Shown here in pieces: positions 34,707 to 43,842 of a stretch of DNA of 58,270 nucleotides; the first letter of the stretch is position 1, and every line of letters begins with the position of its first letter. Both the position numbers and the translations under genes were made by a program. The notes below the pieces were generated by a model. The model worked only from the letters and a program-made list of their open reading frames with translations, did no database searches and had not been told where the DNA came from. The stretch comes from an uncultured Lachnoclostridium sp. Its GTDB lineage: Bacteria; Bacillota; Clostridia; Lachnospirales; Lachnospiraceae. Location: positions 1 through 58,270 of the forward strand of contig CANBKJ010000010.1 of the NCBI GenBank assembly GCA_947369165.1, in the 5' to 3' direction.

Positions 34707-35783
34707 TCAGCGCTGGCTTTTCTCAATCGCTTCCCACAGCCCGTTCAGATAAGCGGCACCAAGCGCCCGGTCATACAGCCCATACCCCGGCATCGCCACC
34801 TCATCCCAGATCATCCTTCCGTGATCCGGACGTATCGGTCCCTGGAAATCAATGTCATACAAGGCTTTCATGATCTCATACATATCAAAGGTACCGTCAG
34901 AAGAGAGATGTGCTGCTTCTTCAAAATTTGTCGGAGTGATAAATTTGAGGTTGCGCACATGGGCAAAATGAACCCTTCCTTTGAGGGAACGAATCATATC
35001 CGGCAGGTCATTATCCAGATTGGTTCCGTAGGAACCGGAACAAAAGGTGACACCGTTGTGAGGATTGTCCACCATCTTGATCATTCTGAGAATATTTTCT
35101 TTATTGATTATGATGCGGGGCAGTCCAAAGACGCTCCACGCCGGATCATCTGGGTGGATCGCCATGTTGATGTCATACTGATCACAGGCCGGCATGATCC
35201 TCTCCAGAAAATACTTGAGATTTGCAAATAAAGTATCATCATCAATATTCTGGTACATCTCAAACAATTCTTTTACCTTTGCCATCCGCTCCGGTTCCCA
35301 TCCCGGCATCACCGTACCGTTCATATCCCCGGCGATGGACTCAAACATTTTCTCCGGATCGAGGGCATCCACCGCCTCCTGGGTATAAGCAAGTACTGTG
35401 GATCCATCCGGTCTCACCCTGGCAAGTTCCGTTCTCGTCCAATCAAACACTGGCATAAAATTGTAACAGACCAGGTGAAGATCTTCCTTCCCAAGATTTT
35501 CCAGTGTCTCAATGTAATTATCAATATACTTGTCCCTGTCAGGTGCTCCTGTCTTGATGGCATCGTGAATGTTCACACTCTCGATGCCAGCGATATGAAG
35601 TCCCGCTGCTTCCACCTCTTCCTTCAAAGCCCGGATCCGTTCCCTGCTCCATACCTCTCCGGGAGCCGTATCATATAATGTTGTGATCACCCCCGTGACC
35701 CCGGGGATCTGTCGTATCTGTTTTAATGTAACCGTATCAAAATCGGATCCATACCATCTCAATGTCATTTCCATATCTTCCAT
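34707..35783 (-). CDS. uxuA: Mannonate dehydratase
   Basis: Dehydrates D-mannonate to 2-keto-3-deoxygluconate in the glucuronate pathway. The 358-residue protein shows LRWYGSDFDTVTLKQIRQIPGV at its start, the catalytic/metal regions YNFMPVFDWTRTEL, MAIHPDDP, CSGSYG, HVRNLK and the C-terminal RPDHGRMIWDE. All are typical of the iron/manganese xylose-isomerase-like UxuA. The start at 35783 is three bases after GGAGG; ATGs at 35774 or 35768 would give more usual spacing. It lies 62 bp after the GH2 gene, suggesting hexuronide use, but uxaC and uxuB are not in the window. Confidence 0.94.
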   Translation of the reverse strand: MEDMEMTLRWYGSDFDTVTLKQIRQIPGVTGVITTLYDTAPGEVWSRERIRALKEEVEAAGLHIAGIESVNIHDAIKTGAPDRDKYIDNYIETLENLGKEDLHLVCYNFMPVFDWTRTELARVRPDGSTVLAYTQEAVDALDPEKMFESIAGDMNGTVMPGWEPERMAKVKELFEMYQNIDDDTLFANLKYFLERIMPACDQYDINMAIHPDDPAWSVFGLPRIIINKENILRMIKMVDNPHNGVTFCSGSYGTNLDNDLPDMIRSLKGRVHFAHVRNLKFITPTNFEEAAHLSSDGTFDMYEIMKALYDIDFQGPIRPDHGRMIWDEVAMPGYGLYDRALGAAYLNGLWEAIEKSQR

Positions 35784-35845
35784 CTACCTCCATATCATTC
35801 TGCACTGGTCTGACATGCCAGTCTCCATTCATTCACTCTATTGAA

Positions 35846-38089
35846 TCAGATGCTCGTTCTCGGAATCTGGTTTAGCTGCCCGTTCAGGGAGAGAAGCTGC
35901 TCTTTTGTCATCGAATCGCCCACCGATCCCAATGTATTCAGCATCCGAATCACCGTAAATCCACCCATCATGCGAATCAATTTTTCCATATTTTCCGGCT
36001 CCGCAAAGGATGCTTCACGGAACATCCCGACATCCTCCAATATTCTGTGGAACAATTTCATCCCCTCCTCAGAATGGATCACATCCTCAATCTTATCATT
36101 GAGACAGTAATACCCTTCCCGCTCCGTGATATCAAACCAGTTCAGCACAGCGCCCTTCTCCACCAGCCGGTAAGCAGGATTCATCTCATCCACCTTCCGG
36201 ATCCGGCTTTCATCCTGACACTGCCCTGCCACTGCCTTTAACATAGATTCTCCTTTGTTTGGCACCTCAAAATAGAAAAAATGTTCCGGACTCTTCTGAA
36301 TGCCAAGACTCTTTCCGTTTACCAGCAGTTCCACCTCCGGCTGGTTGGAATACACCGTAATTTTCGTGACATCTTCCACCCTGTCCACATAGCGTTTTCC
36401 GCAAATATGCACAAAGGGATCCTGGGACAGCCATGCCTTGTAGGCATAAAAAGCATCTTTTTTGTACTTTCGGTCAAAAGTCACCAGTCCTTTATGGTTC
36501 TGACCGTTTTCCCCACCCTCATTTCTCGCATCCGCACCAAAGTCAAACATATTCCAGACATGAGTCGCCCACAGATAGGGCCTGGTAAACAGCTGTTTGA
36601 TTAGTTCCTCATGATAATACGCTTGATATTCCTCGGTGTAATCCCCCTGCTCCGGATTGGAGCTGTGCCAGTTCAGCCCTTCACAGCCGTATTCACTACA
36701 GCCAATAGGGATTTCTGGAAACTCCCTGTGAAACTCGTCAAACCACGGTCCGTTCATGGAGGTATTCCCGCCATACCATCCAAAATAATGGTTATAGGAT
36801 ACCACATCGGATATCTGAATATAGGGATCATGAATATCACACATCGTCACCGCCGCGATGGTGGTCTTTCTGGTGGGATCCAGTTTGTGGGCAAGATCAT
36901 TCAGCAGGCGGTGGTTTTCCAACAGATCCTCTGTGGATTTACCTGACATCGTAATCTCATTGGACAATCCCCATACGACAATACTCGGATGATTATAATT
37001 CTGTATGATCAGCTCCTTCATCTGGGAAATGGTATTTTCCCTCCCCCCCTCCATATGGTGGGAAATGTATGGAATCTCTGCCCAGACCACCATCCCTTTT
37101 TCATCACAAAGATCATAAAAATAAGAATCATGCTGATAGTGCGCCAGGCGGATCGTATTGGCTCCCACTTCACAGATCAGTTCCATATCCTCTCTATGAT
37201 GTTCCGGAAGAAGAGCATTTCCGATCCCCCAGCGATCCTGATGTCTTGAGACGCCCCGCAGCGGATAGCTCTCTCCGTTCAGAATGAAGCCCCTCTCTGG
37301 ATCGATCTCAAAACTGCGGCATCCAAACCGGGTACTTACCCGATCCAGTACCGCTTCTCCCTCCATCAGAGCTGCCTCCGCAGTATACAGATAGGGATCT
37401 TTTCTTCCCTGCCATAGATGCACGTTCGGTATATCCAGTTCTACCACATTTTCACTGACATCCTTTTCACACTGGGCAATCACCTCTCCCTCTGCATTCC
37501 GGATCCTAAAACAAAGCTTCTGCCCAACTTTTGCATTGGTGATATAAACCTCCGTTTTCACTCTGGCATCCTGGCCGCAGACCTCCGGGGTCACCTGAAT
37601 TCCCGGAGCTCCATAATACTCCAGATCAAAATGGGAATGGCTGACAGCGATGATGTTCACACCCCGGTAAAGCCCTCCATAGAAAGTAAAATCGGCATTC
37701 TGCGGGTAGACGGACTCATTCTCACTGTTATCCACCACCACCACGATGAGATTTTTATCCTGAAGCACATCCGTCATATTCACTCTCCAGGTGGAATATC
37801 CTCCGTCATGATGCGCCAGTTTCTTTCCATTTACATACACATCCGCCGATGAATTGGCTCCCTTAAATTCAAGAAAATATTGGTCCGCTTCTGGCAACTC
37901 ACTTTTTTTTACCTGTCTTGCATAATAACAGATTCCCCGGTAATAATCCGCTCCCCCGTCCTGTCCGTCGATGGCATTCCAGGTATGGGGAAGATTTACC
38001 ACATACCAGTTTTTTGGCTTCTTCTCTGGAACTGCCTGGGCTTCTTTGGAAAATGCCCATTTTGTATTTAATTCATAGATCTGTCTCAT
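35846..38089 (-). CDS. Glycoside hydrolase family 2 protein (beta-galactosidase/beta-glucuronidase)
   Basis: A 747-residue cytoplasmic GH2 enzyme: sugar-binding domain (about 20-170, NLPHTWNAIDGQDGGADYYRG), immunoglobulin-like domain (about 175-275) and TIM barrel. The acid/base Glu is in VVWGLSNEI and the nucleophile Glu in IGCSEYGCEG. GQNHKGLVTFDRKYKKDAF contains an N-x-K motif shared by glucuronidases and many beta-galactosidases, so it does not decide specificity. The following uxuA favours a glucuronide substrate. After about residue 620 there is a roughly 120-residue helical extension ending LNGQLNQIPR. GGAGG eight bases before ATG 38089 sets the start. Confidence 0.85.
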   Translation of the reverse strand: MRQIYELNTKWAFSKEAQAVPEKKPKNWYVVNLPHTWNAIDGQDGGADYYRGICYYARQVKKSELPEADQYFLEFKGANSSADVYVNGKKLAHHDGGYSTWRVNMTDVLQDKNLIVVVVDNSENESVYPQNADFTFYGGLYRGVNIIAVSHSHFDLEYYGAPGIQVTPEVCGQDARVKTEVYITNAKVGQKLCFRIRNAEGEVIAQCEKDVSENVVELDIPNVHLWQGRKDPYLYTAEAALMEGEAVLDRVSTRFGCRSFEIDPERGFILNGESYPLRGVSRHQDRWGIGNALLPEHHREDMELICEVGANTIRLAHYQHDSYFYDLCDEKGMVVWAEIPYISHHMEGGRENTISQMKELIIQNYNHPSIVVWGLSNEITMSGKSTEDLLENHRLLNDLAHKLDPTRKTTIAAVTMCDIHDPYIQISDVVSYNHYFGWYGGNTSMNGPWFDEFHREFPEIPIGCSEYGCEGLNWHSSNPEQGDYTEEYQAYYHEELIKQLFTRPYLWATHVWNMFDFGADARNEGGENGQNHKGLVTFDRKYKKDAFYAYKAWLSQDPFVHICGKRYVDRVEDVTKITVYSNQPEVELLVNGKSLGIQKSPEHFFYFEVPNKGESMLKAVAGQCQDESRIRKVDEMNPAYRLVEKGAVLNWFDITEREGYYCLNDKIEDVIHSEEGMKLFHRILEDVGMFREASFAEPENMEKLIRMMGGFTVIRMLNTLGSVGDSMTKEQLLSLNGQLNQIPRTSI

Positions 38090-38259
38090 ATTCCATTCCT
38101 CCATCTACTTGTCCTTGTAGATATTTGGCACAAAAATATGCCAGCATATCCCACGCTCTCTTAAAGGTTATGGTAGACAATTTTATGAAAATTATTATTC
38201 TTTTTTTAAAATTTGGTTTTTGCTCGAACCGGCTGTCCCAGCTCAAAGATTCCGCCAGA

Positions 38260-38673
38260 TTAAAGCACCATACACAGCGTACCTGCCCCGATCAAAACAC
38301 ACCCCAGCAGAGATTTCAACGTAAACTCCTCATGCAGAAAGACAACAGCCAGCAGAAGGGTGATCACCACACTCAGTTTATCCACCGCCGCCACCTTAGA
38401 AGTCTCTCCCACCTGCAGCGCCTTATAATAACACAGCCACGAGGCTCCCGTCGCCAGACCGGAGAGGATCAGGAAAAGCCAGCTCTTTCGAGTGATATCC
38501 GGAAGTCCTTTTTGGGCATGCGTCAAAAATACCATCCCCCACGCCATAGCCAGCACTACGATCGTACGGAGCGCTGTAGCCAGGTTAGAGTGGACTCCAT
38601 GTATTCCTATCTTGGCAAGGATCGAAGTCAGCGCCGCAAAGACCGCTGACAGCACAGCAAAGACAAACCACAT
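38260..38673 (-). CDS. Half-size EamA/DMT-superfamily transporter
   Basis: A 137-residue membrane protein with about five hydrophobic helices covering one EamA domain; full EamA proteins carry two. It starts MWFVFAVLSAVFAALTSILA and ends with the glycine-bearing helix LLGCVLIGAGTLCMVL. The central KALQVGETSKVAAVDKLSVV motif is usual for DMT proteins of the YdcZ/EamA half-type. It would work as a dimer. AGGAGGG precedes the start. The substrate is unknown. The 217-bp leader has several hairpins. Confidence 0.8.
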   Translation of the reverse strand: MWFVFAVLSAVFAALTSILAKIGIHGVHSNLATALRTIVVLAMAWGMVFLTHAQKGLPDITRKSWLFLILSGLATGASWLCYYKALQVGETSKVAAVDKLSVVITLLLAVVFLHEEFTLKSLLGCVLIGAGTLCMVL

Positions 38674-38708
38674 ATTTTCTCCCTCCTAAAATGGGTGTAT
38701 TTATAGAA

Positions 38709-38746
38709 AGAGTTCTTTTCAGATGAAATCATCTGAAAAGAACTCT
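38709..38746 (-). terminator. Terminator of nifJ2
   Basis: A perfect 18-bp stem (38709-38726 with 38729-38746) around a two-base centre. On the minus strand it is followed by TTTCTATAAAT. It stands 145 bp after the nifJ2 stop and 36 bp before the EamA start. It could also be an operator for the EamA gene. Confidence 0.65.
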
Positions 38747-38890
38747 TCTGTATGACAGGCAAAGTGCCTCGACTGGTAAGCCACCTGACTGCGTGCCCAC
38801 AGACATAGTGAAGGTGTCCATACCTGTGATATCTTTATTCATCTCTGTTTTATATCAGCGTCATCAAATCAGCTTGATGCCACCAATAAA

Positions 38891-41800
38891 TTATTTATAA
38901 AGCTCAACCAGCTTCTGCAGATGCTCATAACGTGCCTTTGCAGCTTCTTCGGATTCCTTAAAGAGTCTCTCTGCTCTTTCTGGGAACGGCTTAACAAGAC
39001 GTGTATAACGTGCCTCGTTGTTGAGGAAATCCTGATAGGATCCGTCACCCTCTTTGGATGTCAGGGTAAATGGATTCTTTCCTTCTGCCTTAAGCGCCGG
39101 GTTGAAGCTAAAGAGATTCCAGTAACCAGACTTAACTGCTTTCTTCATCTCATCCTGGCAGTGGTTCATACCACCCTTAGCGATACCGTGGAGCTCACAT
39201 GGAGCATATCCGATGATCAGAGATGGACCGTTGTAAGCCTCTGCCTCTGCAATCGCTTTCACTGCCTGGGCAGGATTTGCGCCGAGGGCGATCTGGGCAA
39301 CGTATACATAACCATAGCTCATAGCAATTTCTGCAAGGCTCTTCTTGCCTATCTCTTTACCAGCAGCAGCGAACTGACAAACTTCACCGATGTTAGAAGC
39401 CTTGGAAGCCTGACCGCCGGTATTGGAGTACATCTCTGTATCAAATACCATAACATTTACGTTCTCGCCGGAAGCAAGTACATGGTCTAATCCACCGAAA
39501 CCGATATCATAAGCCCATCCGTCACCACCTAAGATCCATACGGATTTCTTAGCGAGGTACTGTTTCTTGTCAAGAATCTCTTTAGAAAGATCACATCCAG
39601 CAGCAGCCGCTTTCTCAATCTCAGCGATCATAGCCTTTGCCGCCGGTGCATTTGCCTTTGTATCATCCTTTGTCTCAAGGAACTTATCTACAGCAGCCTT
39701 CAGTTCAGCAGAAGCCTTGTCGGAAGCTGCTAATTCTTTTACTTTATCAATCGCCTGGTCACGAAGAACCTTCTGACCAAGATACATACCAAGACCGTGC
39801 TCTGCATTGTCCTCAAACAGAGAGTTAGACCATGCCGGACCCTGTTTGGAGTCTTTGTTTACAGTGTATGGTGATGTAGCTGCAGGACCACCCCAGATGG
39901 AGGAACATCCTGTCGCATTAGAAATGTACATCTGCTCACCGAAGAGCTGGGTGATCAGTCTTGCATAAGATGTCTCGGCACAGCCTGCACAGCTTCCGGA
40001 GAACTCAAGAAGTGGCTGGTTGTACTGGGAACCGATCGGTGTAGCATCGGTAAATACCGGTTTGATGTCTTTCTTTCCAACGTTTTCTACCAGATAATCA
40101 AATACTGGCTGCTCCTCAGCCTGTGATTCCTGTGGAACCATCTTGAGAGCGCCTTTCTCCGCAGCAGGACATACAGTCACACACTCACCGCATCCCATAC
40201 AATCCAGAGGAGATACACTCATGGTATACTTCATTCCCTCAGCCGTCGCATGCTTGGAATCAGCAAGCTTGATCTGGGAAGGAGCGGCTGCTACTTCTTC
40301 TGCATTCAGAATAAATGGACGAAGTGTAGCGTGGGAACATACGAAAGCACAACTGTTACACTGGGCACATACAGAAGGATCCCACTGTGGAACCATAACG
40401 GCTGTACCACGTTTCTCGTAAGCGGAAGCACCAATCTCAAACTGTCCGTCTGCGATATCTTTAAATGCAGATACTGGAAGGCTGTCTCCATCCATAAGAG
40501 AGATCGGCTCAAGAAGATCTTTTACCATCTTCACTACCTCTGGACGTCCTGTCAGCTCTTTGGCTGGAGCATCTGCTTCTGGATTTGCCCAGGAAGCTGG
40601 AACTTCTACTTTATGTACAGCATCCACACCGGCGTCGATGGCTTTGTAGTTCATCTCTACCACTGCGTCACCCTTCTTGGAGTAGGATTTCTTAGCGGCT
40701 GCCTTCATGTACTCAACAGCCTCGTCGATCGGCATAATGTCAGCCAGCTTGAAGAATGCGGACTGAAGGATCGTATTGGTACGTTTGCCCATACCGATCT
40801 CGATCGCCTTATCAATCGCATTGATCGTATAAAGCTGAATGTTGTTTTCTGCGATGTATTTCTTTGATTCTGCAGGCATATGCTTATTCAGCTCTTCATC
40901 CGACCACTGGCAGTTGATCATAAAGATTCCGCCCGGTTTTACGTCCTGCACCATCTTGTAGCCTTTTACAACATAAGATGGGTTGTGGCAGGCAACGAAG
41001 TCCGCCTGATTGATATAGTATGGGCTCTTGATCGGGTTGTCACCGAAACGAAGATGGGAAATCGTGATACCTCCGGTCTTCTTGGAGTCATACTGGAAGT
41101 ATGCCTGAATATATTTATCTGTGTGGTCACCGATGATCTTTGTGGAGTTCTTATTTGCACCAACGGTACCATCTCCACCAAGACCCCAGAACTTACACTC
41201 TTTGGTACCAGGAGCCGATGTAATCGGAGCCGGCTTCACCTCTGGCAGACTCAGGTTTGTCACATCATCCACGATACCGATGGTAAAGCGGGCTTTTGGA
41301 GCATCCTTTTCCAGCTCTTTGTAGATCGCGAAAATAGATGAAGGCGGTGTATCCTTGGAACCAAGGCCATAACGTCCACCGGTCAGCACCACATCATTCA
41401 TGCCTGCCTCGCGAAGTGTCGTCGCCACATCAATGAAAAGAGGCTCACCAAGAGAACCAGGTTCTTTGGTACGGTCAAGTACAGCGATCTTCTTTGCGGT
41501 CTTCGGAATTGCTTTGAGAATATGCTCAGAAGACCATGGACGATACAGACGTACTTTAATCAGTCCGACTTTCTCACCCTTTGCTGTCAGGTAATCAATC
41601 ACCTCTTCTGCCACGTCGCAGATGGATCCCATCGCGATGATCACGCGGTCAGCGTCTGGTGCACCATAGTAATTGAAAAGATCATAGTCTGTGCCAAGTT
41701 TTTCATTGACTTTACCCATATATTTTTCAACAACAGCCGGTAACGCATCATAAACGGTGTTACATGCTTCACGGTGCTGGAAGAATACGTCACCATTTTC

Positions 41801-42457
41801 ATGAGAACCACGCATTGCCGGGTGCTCTGGATTCAGGGCATGGGCACGGAATTCTTCAACGGCATCCATTGGACACATTTCTTTCAGATCTTCATAGTCC
41901 CATTTCTCGATCTTCTGGATCTCATGGGATGTACGGAATCCGTCAAAGAAGTTAATGAAAGGAACTTTTCCCTCCAGGGCAGCAAGATGTGCTACCGGGC
42001 TAAGATCCATAACTTCCTGCGGATTAGTCTCAGCAAGCATGGCAAAACCTGTCTGACGACATGCGTATACGTCACTGTGGTCACCAAAGATATTCAGGGA
42101 CTGTGTCGATACGGTACGTGCGGATACATCAAATACACAAGGGAGCTGCTCAGCAGCAATCTTATACATATTAGGAATCATAAGAAGAAGTCCCTGTGAA
42201 GCAGTAAAGGTTGTTGTGAGTGCACCGGCTGCCAGGGAACCGTGTACGGTACCTGCTGCACCTGCCTCAGACTGCATCTCTACTACTTTAACTGTGTTTC
42301 CAAAAATGTTCTTCTGACCTGCTGCAGACCACATATCAACGGTATCTGCCATCGGGCTGGAAGGGGTGATCGGATAAATACCAGCAACTTCTGTGTACGC
42401 ATACGCGACATGAGCGGCAGCTGTATTTCCATCCATGGATTGTTTTGCTCTAGCCAT
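38891..42457 (-). CDS. nifJ: Pyruvate:ferredoxin oxidoreductase (second copy)
   Basis: A 1188-residue homodimeric PFOR with the same layout as the first copy: pyrimidine domain ([18 protein letters not shown]), gamma domain, EKR linker, two-cluster ferredoxin domain, and TPP domain with GSCAGCAETSYARL and [16 protein letters not shown]. In its first ferredoxin motif, CAQCNSCAFVCSHA, all four cysteines are kept but the Pro after the last is Ser; the second motif is CMGCGECVTVCP. The TAAGGAGG ribosome site and candidate promoter, and the repeated use of a small codon set, suggest high expression, so this is probably the main fermentative enzyme. It is divergent from the gntR operon. Confidence 0.97.
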   Translation of the reverse strand: MARAKQSMDGNTAAAHVAYAYTEVAGIYPITPSSPMADTVDMWSAAGQKNIFGNTVKVVEMQSEAGAAGTVHGSLAAGALTTTFTASQGLLLMIPNMYKIAAEQLPCVFDVSARTVSTQSLNIFGDHSDVYACRQTGFAMLAETNPQEVMDLSPVAHLAALEGKVPFINFFDGFRTSHEIQKIEKWDYEDLKEMCPMDAVEEFRAHALNPEHPAMRGSHENGDVFFQHREACNTVYDALPAVVEKYMGKVNEKLGTDYDLFNYYGAPDADRVIIAMGSICDVAEEVIDYLTAKGEKVGLIKVRLYRPWSSEHILKAIPKTAKKIAVLDRTKEPGSLGEPLFIDVATTLREAGMNDVVLTGGRYGLGSKDTPPSSIFAIYKELEKDAPKARFTIGIVDDVTNLSLPEVKPAPITSAPGTKECKFWGLGGDGTVGANKNSTKIIGDHTDKYIQAYFQYDSKKTGGITISHLRFGDNPIKSPYYINQADFVACHNPSYVVKGYKMVQDVKPGGIFMINCQWSDEELNKHMPAESKKYIAENNIQLYTINAIDKAIEIGMGKRTNTILQSAFFKLADIMPIDEAVEYMKAAAKKSYSKKGDAVVEMNYKAIDAGVDAVHKVEVPASWANPEADAPAKELTGRPEVVKMVKDLLEPISLMDGDSLPVSAFKDIADGQFEIGASAYEKRGTAVMVPQWDPSVCAQCNSCAFVCSHATLRPFILNAEEVAAAPSQIKLADSKHATAEGMKYTMSVSPLDCMGCGECVTVCPAAEKGALKMVPQESQAEEQPVFDYLVENVGKKDIKPVFTDATPIGSQYNQPLLEFSGSCAGCAETSYARLITQLFGEQMYISNATGCSSIWGGPAATSPYTVNKDSKQGPAWSNSLFEDNAEHGLGMYLGQKVLRDQAIDKVKELAASDKASAELKAAVDKFLETKDDTKANAPAAKAMIAEIEKAAAAGCDLSKEILDKKQYLAKKSVWILGGDGWAYDIGFGGLDHVLASGENVNVMVFDTEMYSNTGGQASKASNIGEVCQFAAAGKEIGKKSLAEIAMSYGYVYVAQIALGANPAQAVKAIAEAEAYNGPSLIIGYAPCELHGIAKGGMNHCQDEMKKAVKSGYWNLFSFNPALKAEGKNPFTLTSKEGDGSYQDFLNNEARYTRLVKPFPERAERLFKESEEAAKARYEHLQKLVELYK

Positions 42458-42518
42458 TTTTATAGAATCCTCCTTATTTAATTTAATAAATCATTAAAAT
42501 TTATTATCATTAGCTATC

Positions 42519-42547
42519 ATTTTATCACTATCCCTTTAAAAAGTAAA
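42519..42547 (-). promoter_or_regulatory. Candidate promoter of nifJ2
   Basis: Minus-strand TTTACT (42542-42547) and TAAAAT (42519-42524) with a 17-bp spacer, 61 bp before the nifJ2 start. An inverted repeat at 42562-42583 (GTTCTTGT with ATAAGAAC, one mismatch) lies just upstream and may be an operator. Confidence 0.45.
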
Positions 42548-42597
42548 GGCATAATCCGGTAGTTCTTGTCGAATTATAAGAACATTTCTGATTTTCC

Positions 42598-42649
42598 TTG
42601 ACAAAGGGAAACTTATGTTGTATTATTGTGTTAATCAATTAATACAATA
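42598..42649 (+). promoter_or_regulatory. Promoter and overlapping operator of the gntR-ABC operon
   Basis: TTGACA (42598-42603), a 17-bp spacer and TATTAT (42621-42626) form a near-consensus promoter. TATTGTGTTAA (42624-42634) and TTAATACAATA (42639-42649) form an inverted repeat with one mismatch and a TCAA spacer that overlaps the -10 box and the transcription start. YtrA-type GntR repressors control their own ABC operons through such sites, so this is the likely autoregulatory operator. Confidence 0.75.
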
Positions 42650-42727
42650 ATACATTGATACAGCATAAGCTTTACCATCAGAAAAGGGTAAGAGCGTCCA
42701 TGATTACCAATTTGAGGAGGTGAATTC

Positions 42728-43102
42728 ATGCTATGGGAACTGACCAATGACAGACCTCTTTATATTCAGCTGATCGAGCATATCAAGCTCCTGATCCTTT
42801 CGGGTGAATATGAAGCAGGCCAGCCATTCCCTTCTGTCCGGGAACTCGCACTTACTGCTAACGTGAATCCAAACACGATGCAGCGTGCTCTCGCTGAACT
42901 GGAACGGGAAGGGCTGCTCATCAATGAGCGGACAAATGGAAGAAAGATCACAGGTGATACTTCCATGATACAGGCGATGAGAGAGGATCTGGCAAATGCC
43001 AAACTATGCCGGTTGAAAGCAGAGCTGGGAAGGCTTGGTTTTAACAGTGAAGAACAACTGGCTTTCATCACCTCGCAGTGGGACTGTTGTTCCACAGAAT
43101 GA
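42728..43102 (+). CDS. GntR-family (YtrA subfamily) transcriptional regulator
   Basis: A 124-residue repressor: winged helix-turn-helix (about 10-78) with the GntR signature RPLYIQLIEHIK, PFPSVRELALTANVNPNTMQRALAELEREGLL, and a short helical C-terminus instead of a ligand-binding domain, which defines the YtrA subfamily. Such regulators are almost always encoded with the ABC transporter they control, as here. GAGGAGGTG precedes the start. The ATPase gene starts 44 bp after its stop. Confidence 0.93.
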   Translation: MLWELTNDRPLYIQLIEHIKLLILSGEYEAGQPFPSVRELALTANVNPNTMQRALAELEREGLLINERTNGRKITGDTSMIQAMREDLANAKLCRLKAELGRLGFNSEEQLAFITSQWDCCSTE

Positions 43103-43146
43103 ATGTATTCCGTGGCTTTGTACACGGGAAAGAATGGAGGATTATT

Positions 43147-43842
43147 ATGATATTATTAGAGACCAAAGGGCTGTCTAAAAAATTCGGCGGCTACACAGCG
43201 CTCCAGGACGTTGATCTCACACTGGAATGTGGAAAAATTGTTGGTCTGCTGGGACCAAATGGCAGCGGCAAAACCACGTTGCTGAAACTTCTCAATGGAC
43301 TTCTGTCTCCTACCAGTGGAACTATCACCATCGGAGGTTATGGACCCGGCGTCATTTCCAAGCAGCATGTATCCTATCTGCCAGACGCGAACTACTTTCC
43401 GCGCTGGATGAAGGTAAATAATTTATTTGAATACTTTTCGGATTTTTTTGCTGACTTCCAGCAGGATAAAGCCGAAGATATGCTGAAAAAACTTGACATC
43501 GCCACCACCATGAAGCTGGCTCATATGTCAAAGGGAACTCTGGAAAAAGTTCAGCTGGTTCTCACCATGAGCCGGAATGCCAACCTCTACTGTCTGGACG
43601 AACCCATTGGAGGCGTGGATCCCGCCACCAGAGACTATATTTTGAATACCATTGTAGGAAATTATTGTGAAAATTCCACGGTCATCATTTCAACCCATCT
43701 GATCGCAGACGTGGAAAACATTCTGGATGAGGCTGTCTTCCTTCAAAATGGACAGATCCGCCTTCATCAAAGTGTAGATGAAATCCGGGAAAAAGAAAAT
43801 AAATCAGTGGATGCACTGTTCAGGGAGGTCTTCAAATGTTAG
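43147..43842 (+). CDS. ABC transporter ATP-binding protein
   Basis: A 231-residue ATPase with Walker A GPNGSGKTT (about residues 37-45), a degenerate signature MSKGT where LSGGQ is expected, Walker B LYCLDEPIGGVD and the switch histidine in STHLI. The start at 43147 follows GGAGG; a longer frame from 43078 overlaps the regulator. It pairs with the permease, whose ATG overlaps its last 7 bp. Transporters of this YtrA-type arrangement act in lantibiotic, cell-envelope stress or drug export; the substrate is not readable here. Confidence 0.93.
   Translation: MILLETKGLSKKFGGYTALQDVDLTLECGKIVGLLGPNGSGKTTLLKLLNGLLSPTSGTITIGGYGPGVISKQHVSYLPDANYFPRWMKVNNLFEYFSDFFADFQQDKAEDMLKKLDIATTMKLAHMSKGTLEKVQLVLTMSRNANLYCLDEPIGGVDPATRDYILNTIVGNYCENSTVIISTHLIADVENILDEAVFLQNGQIRLHQSVDEIREKENKSVDALFREVFKC

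Noticed and set aside
39567-41341. Several plus-strand frames of 60-205 residues opposite nifJ2
   Set aside because: They are antisense shadows of nifJ2 with no ribosome sites or known domains.
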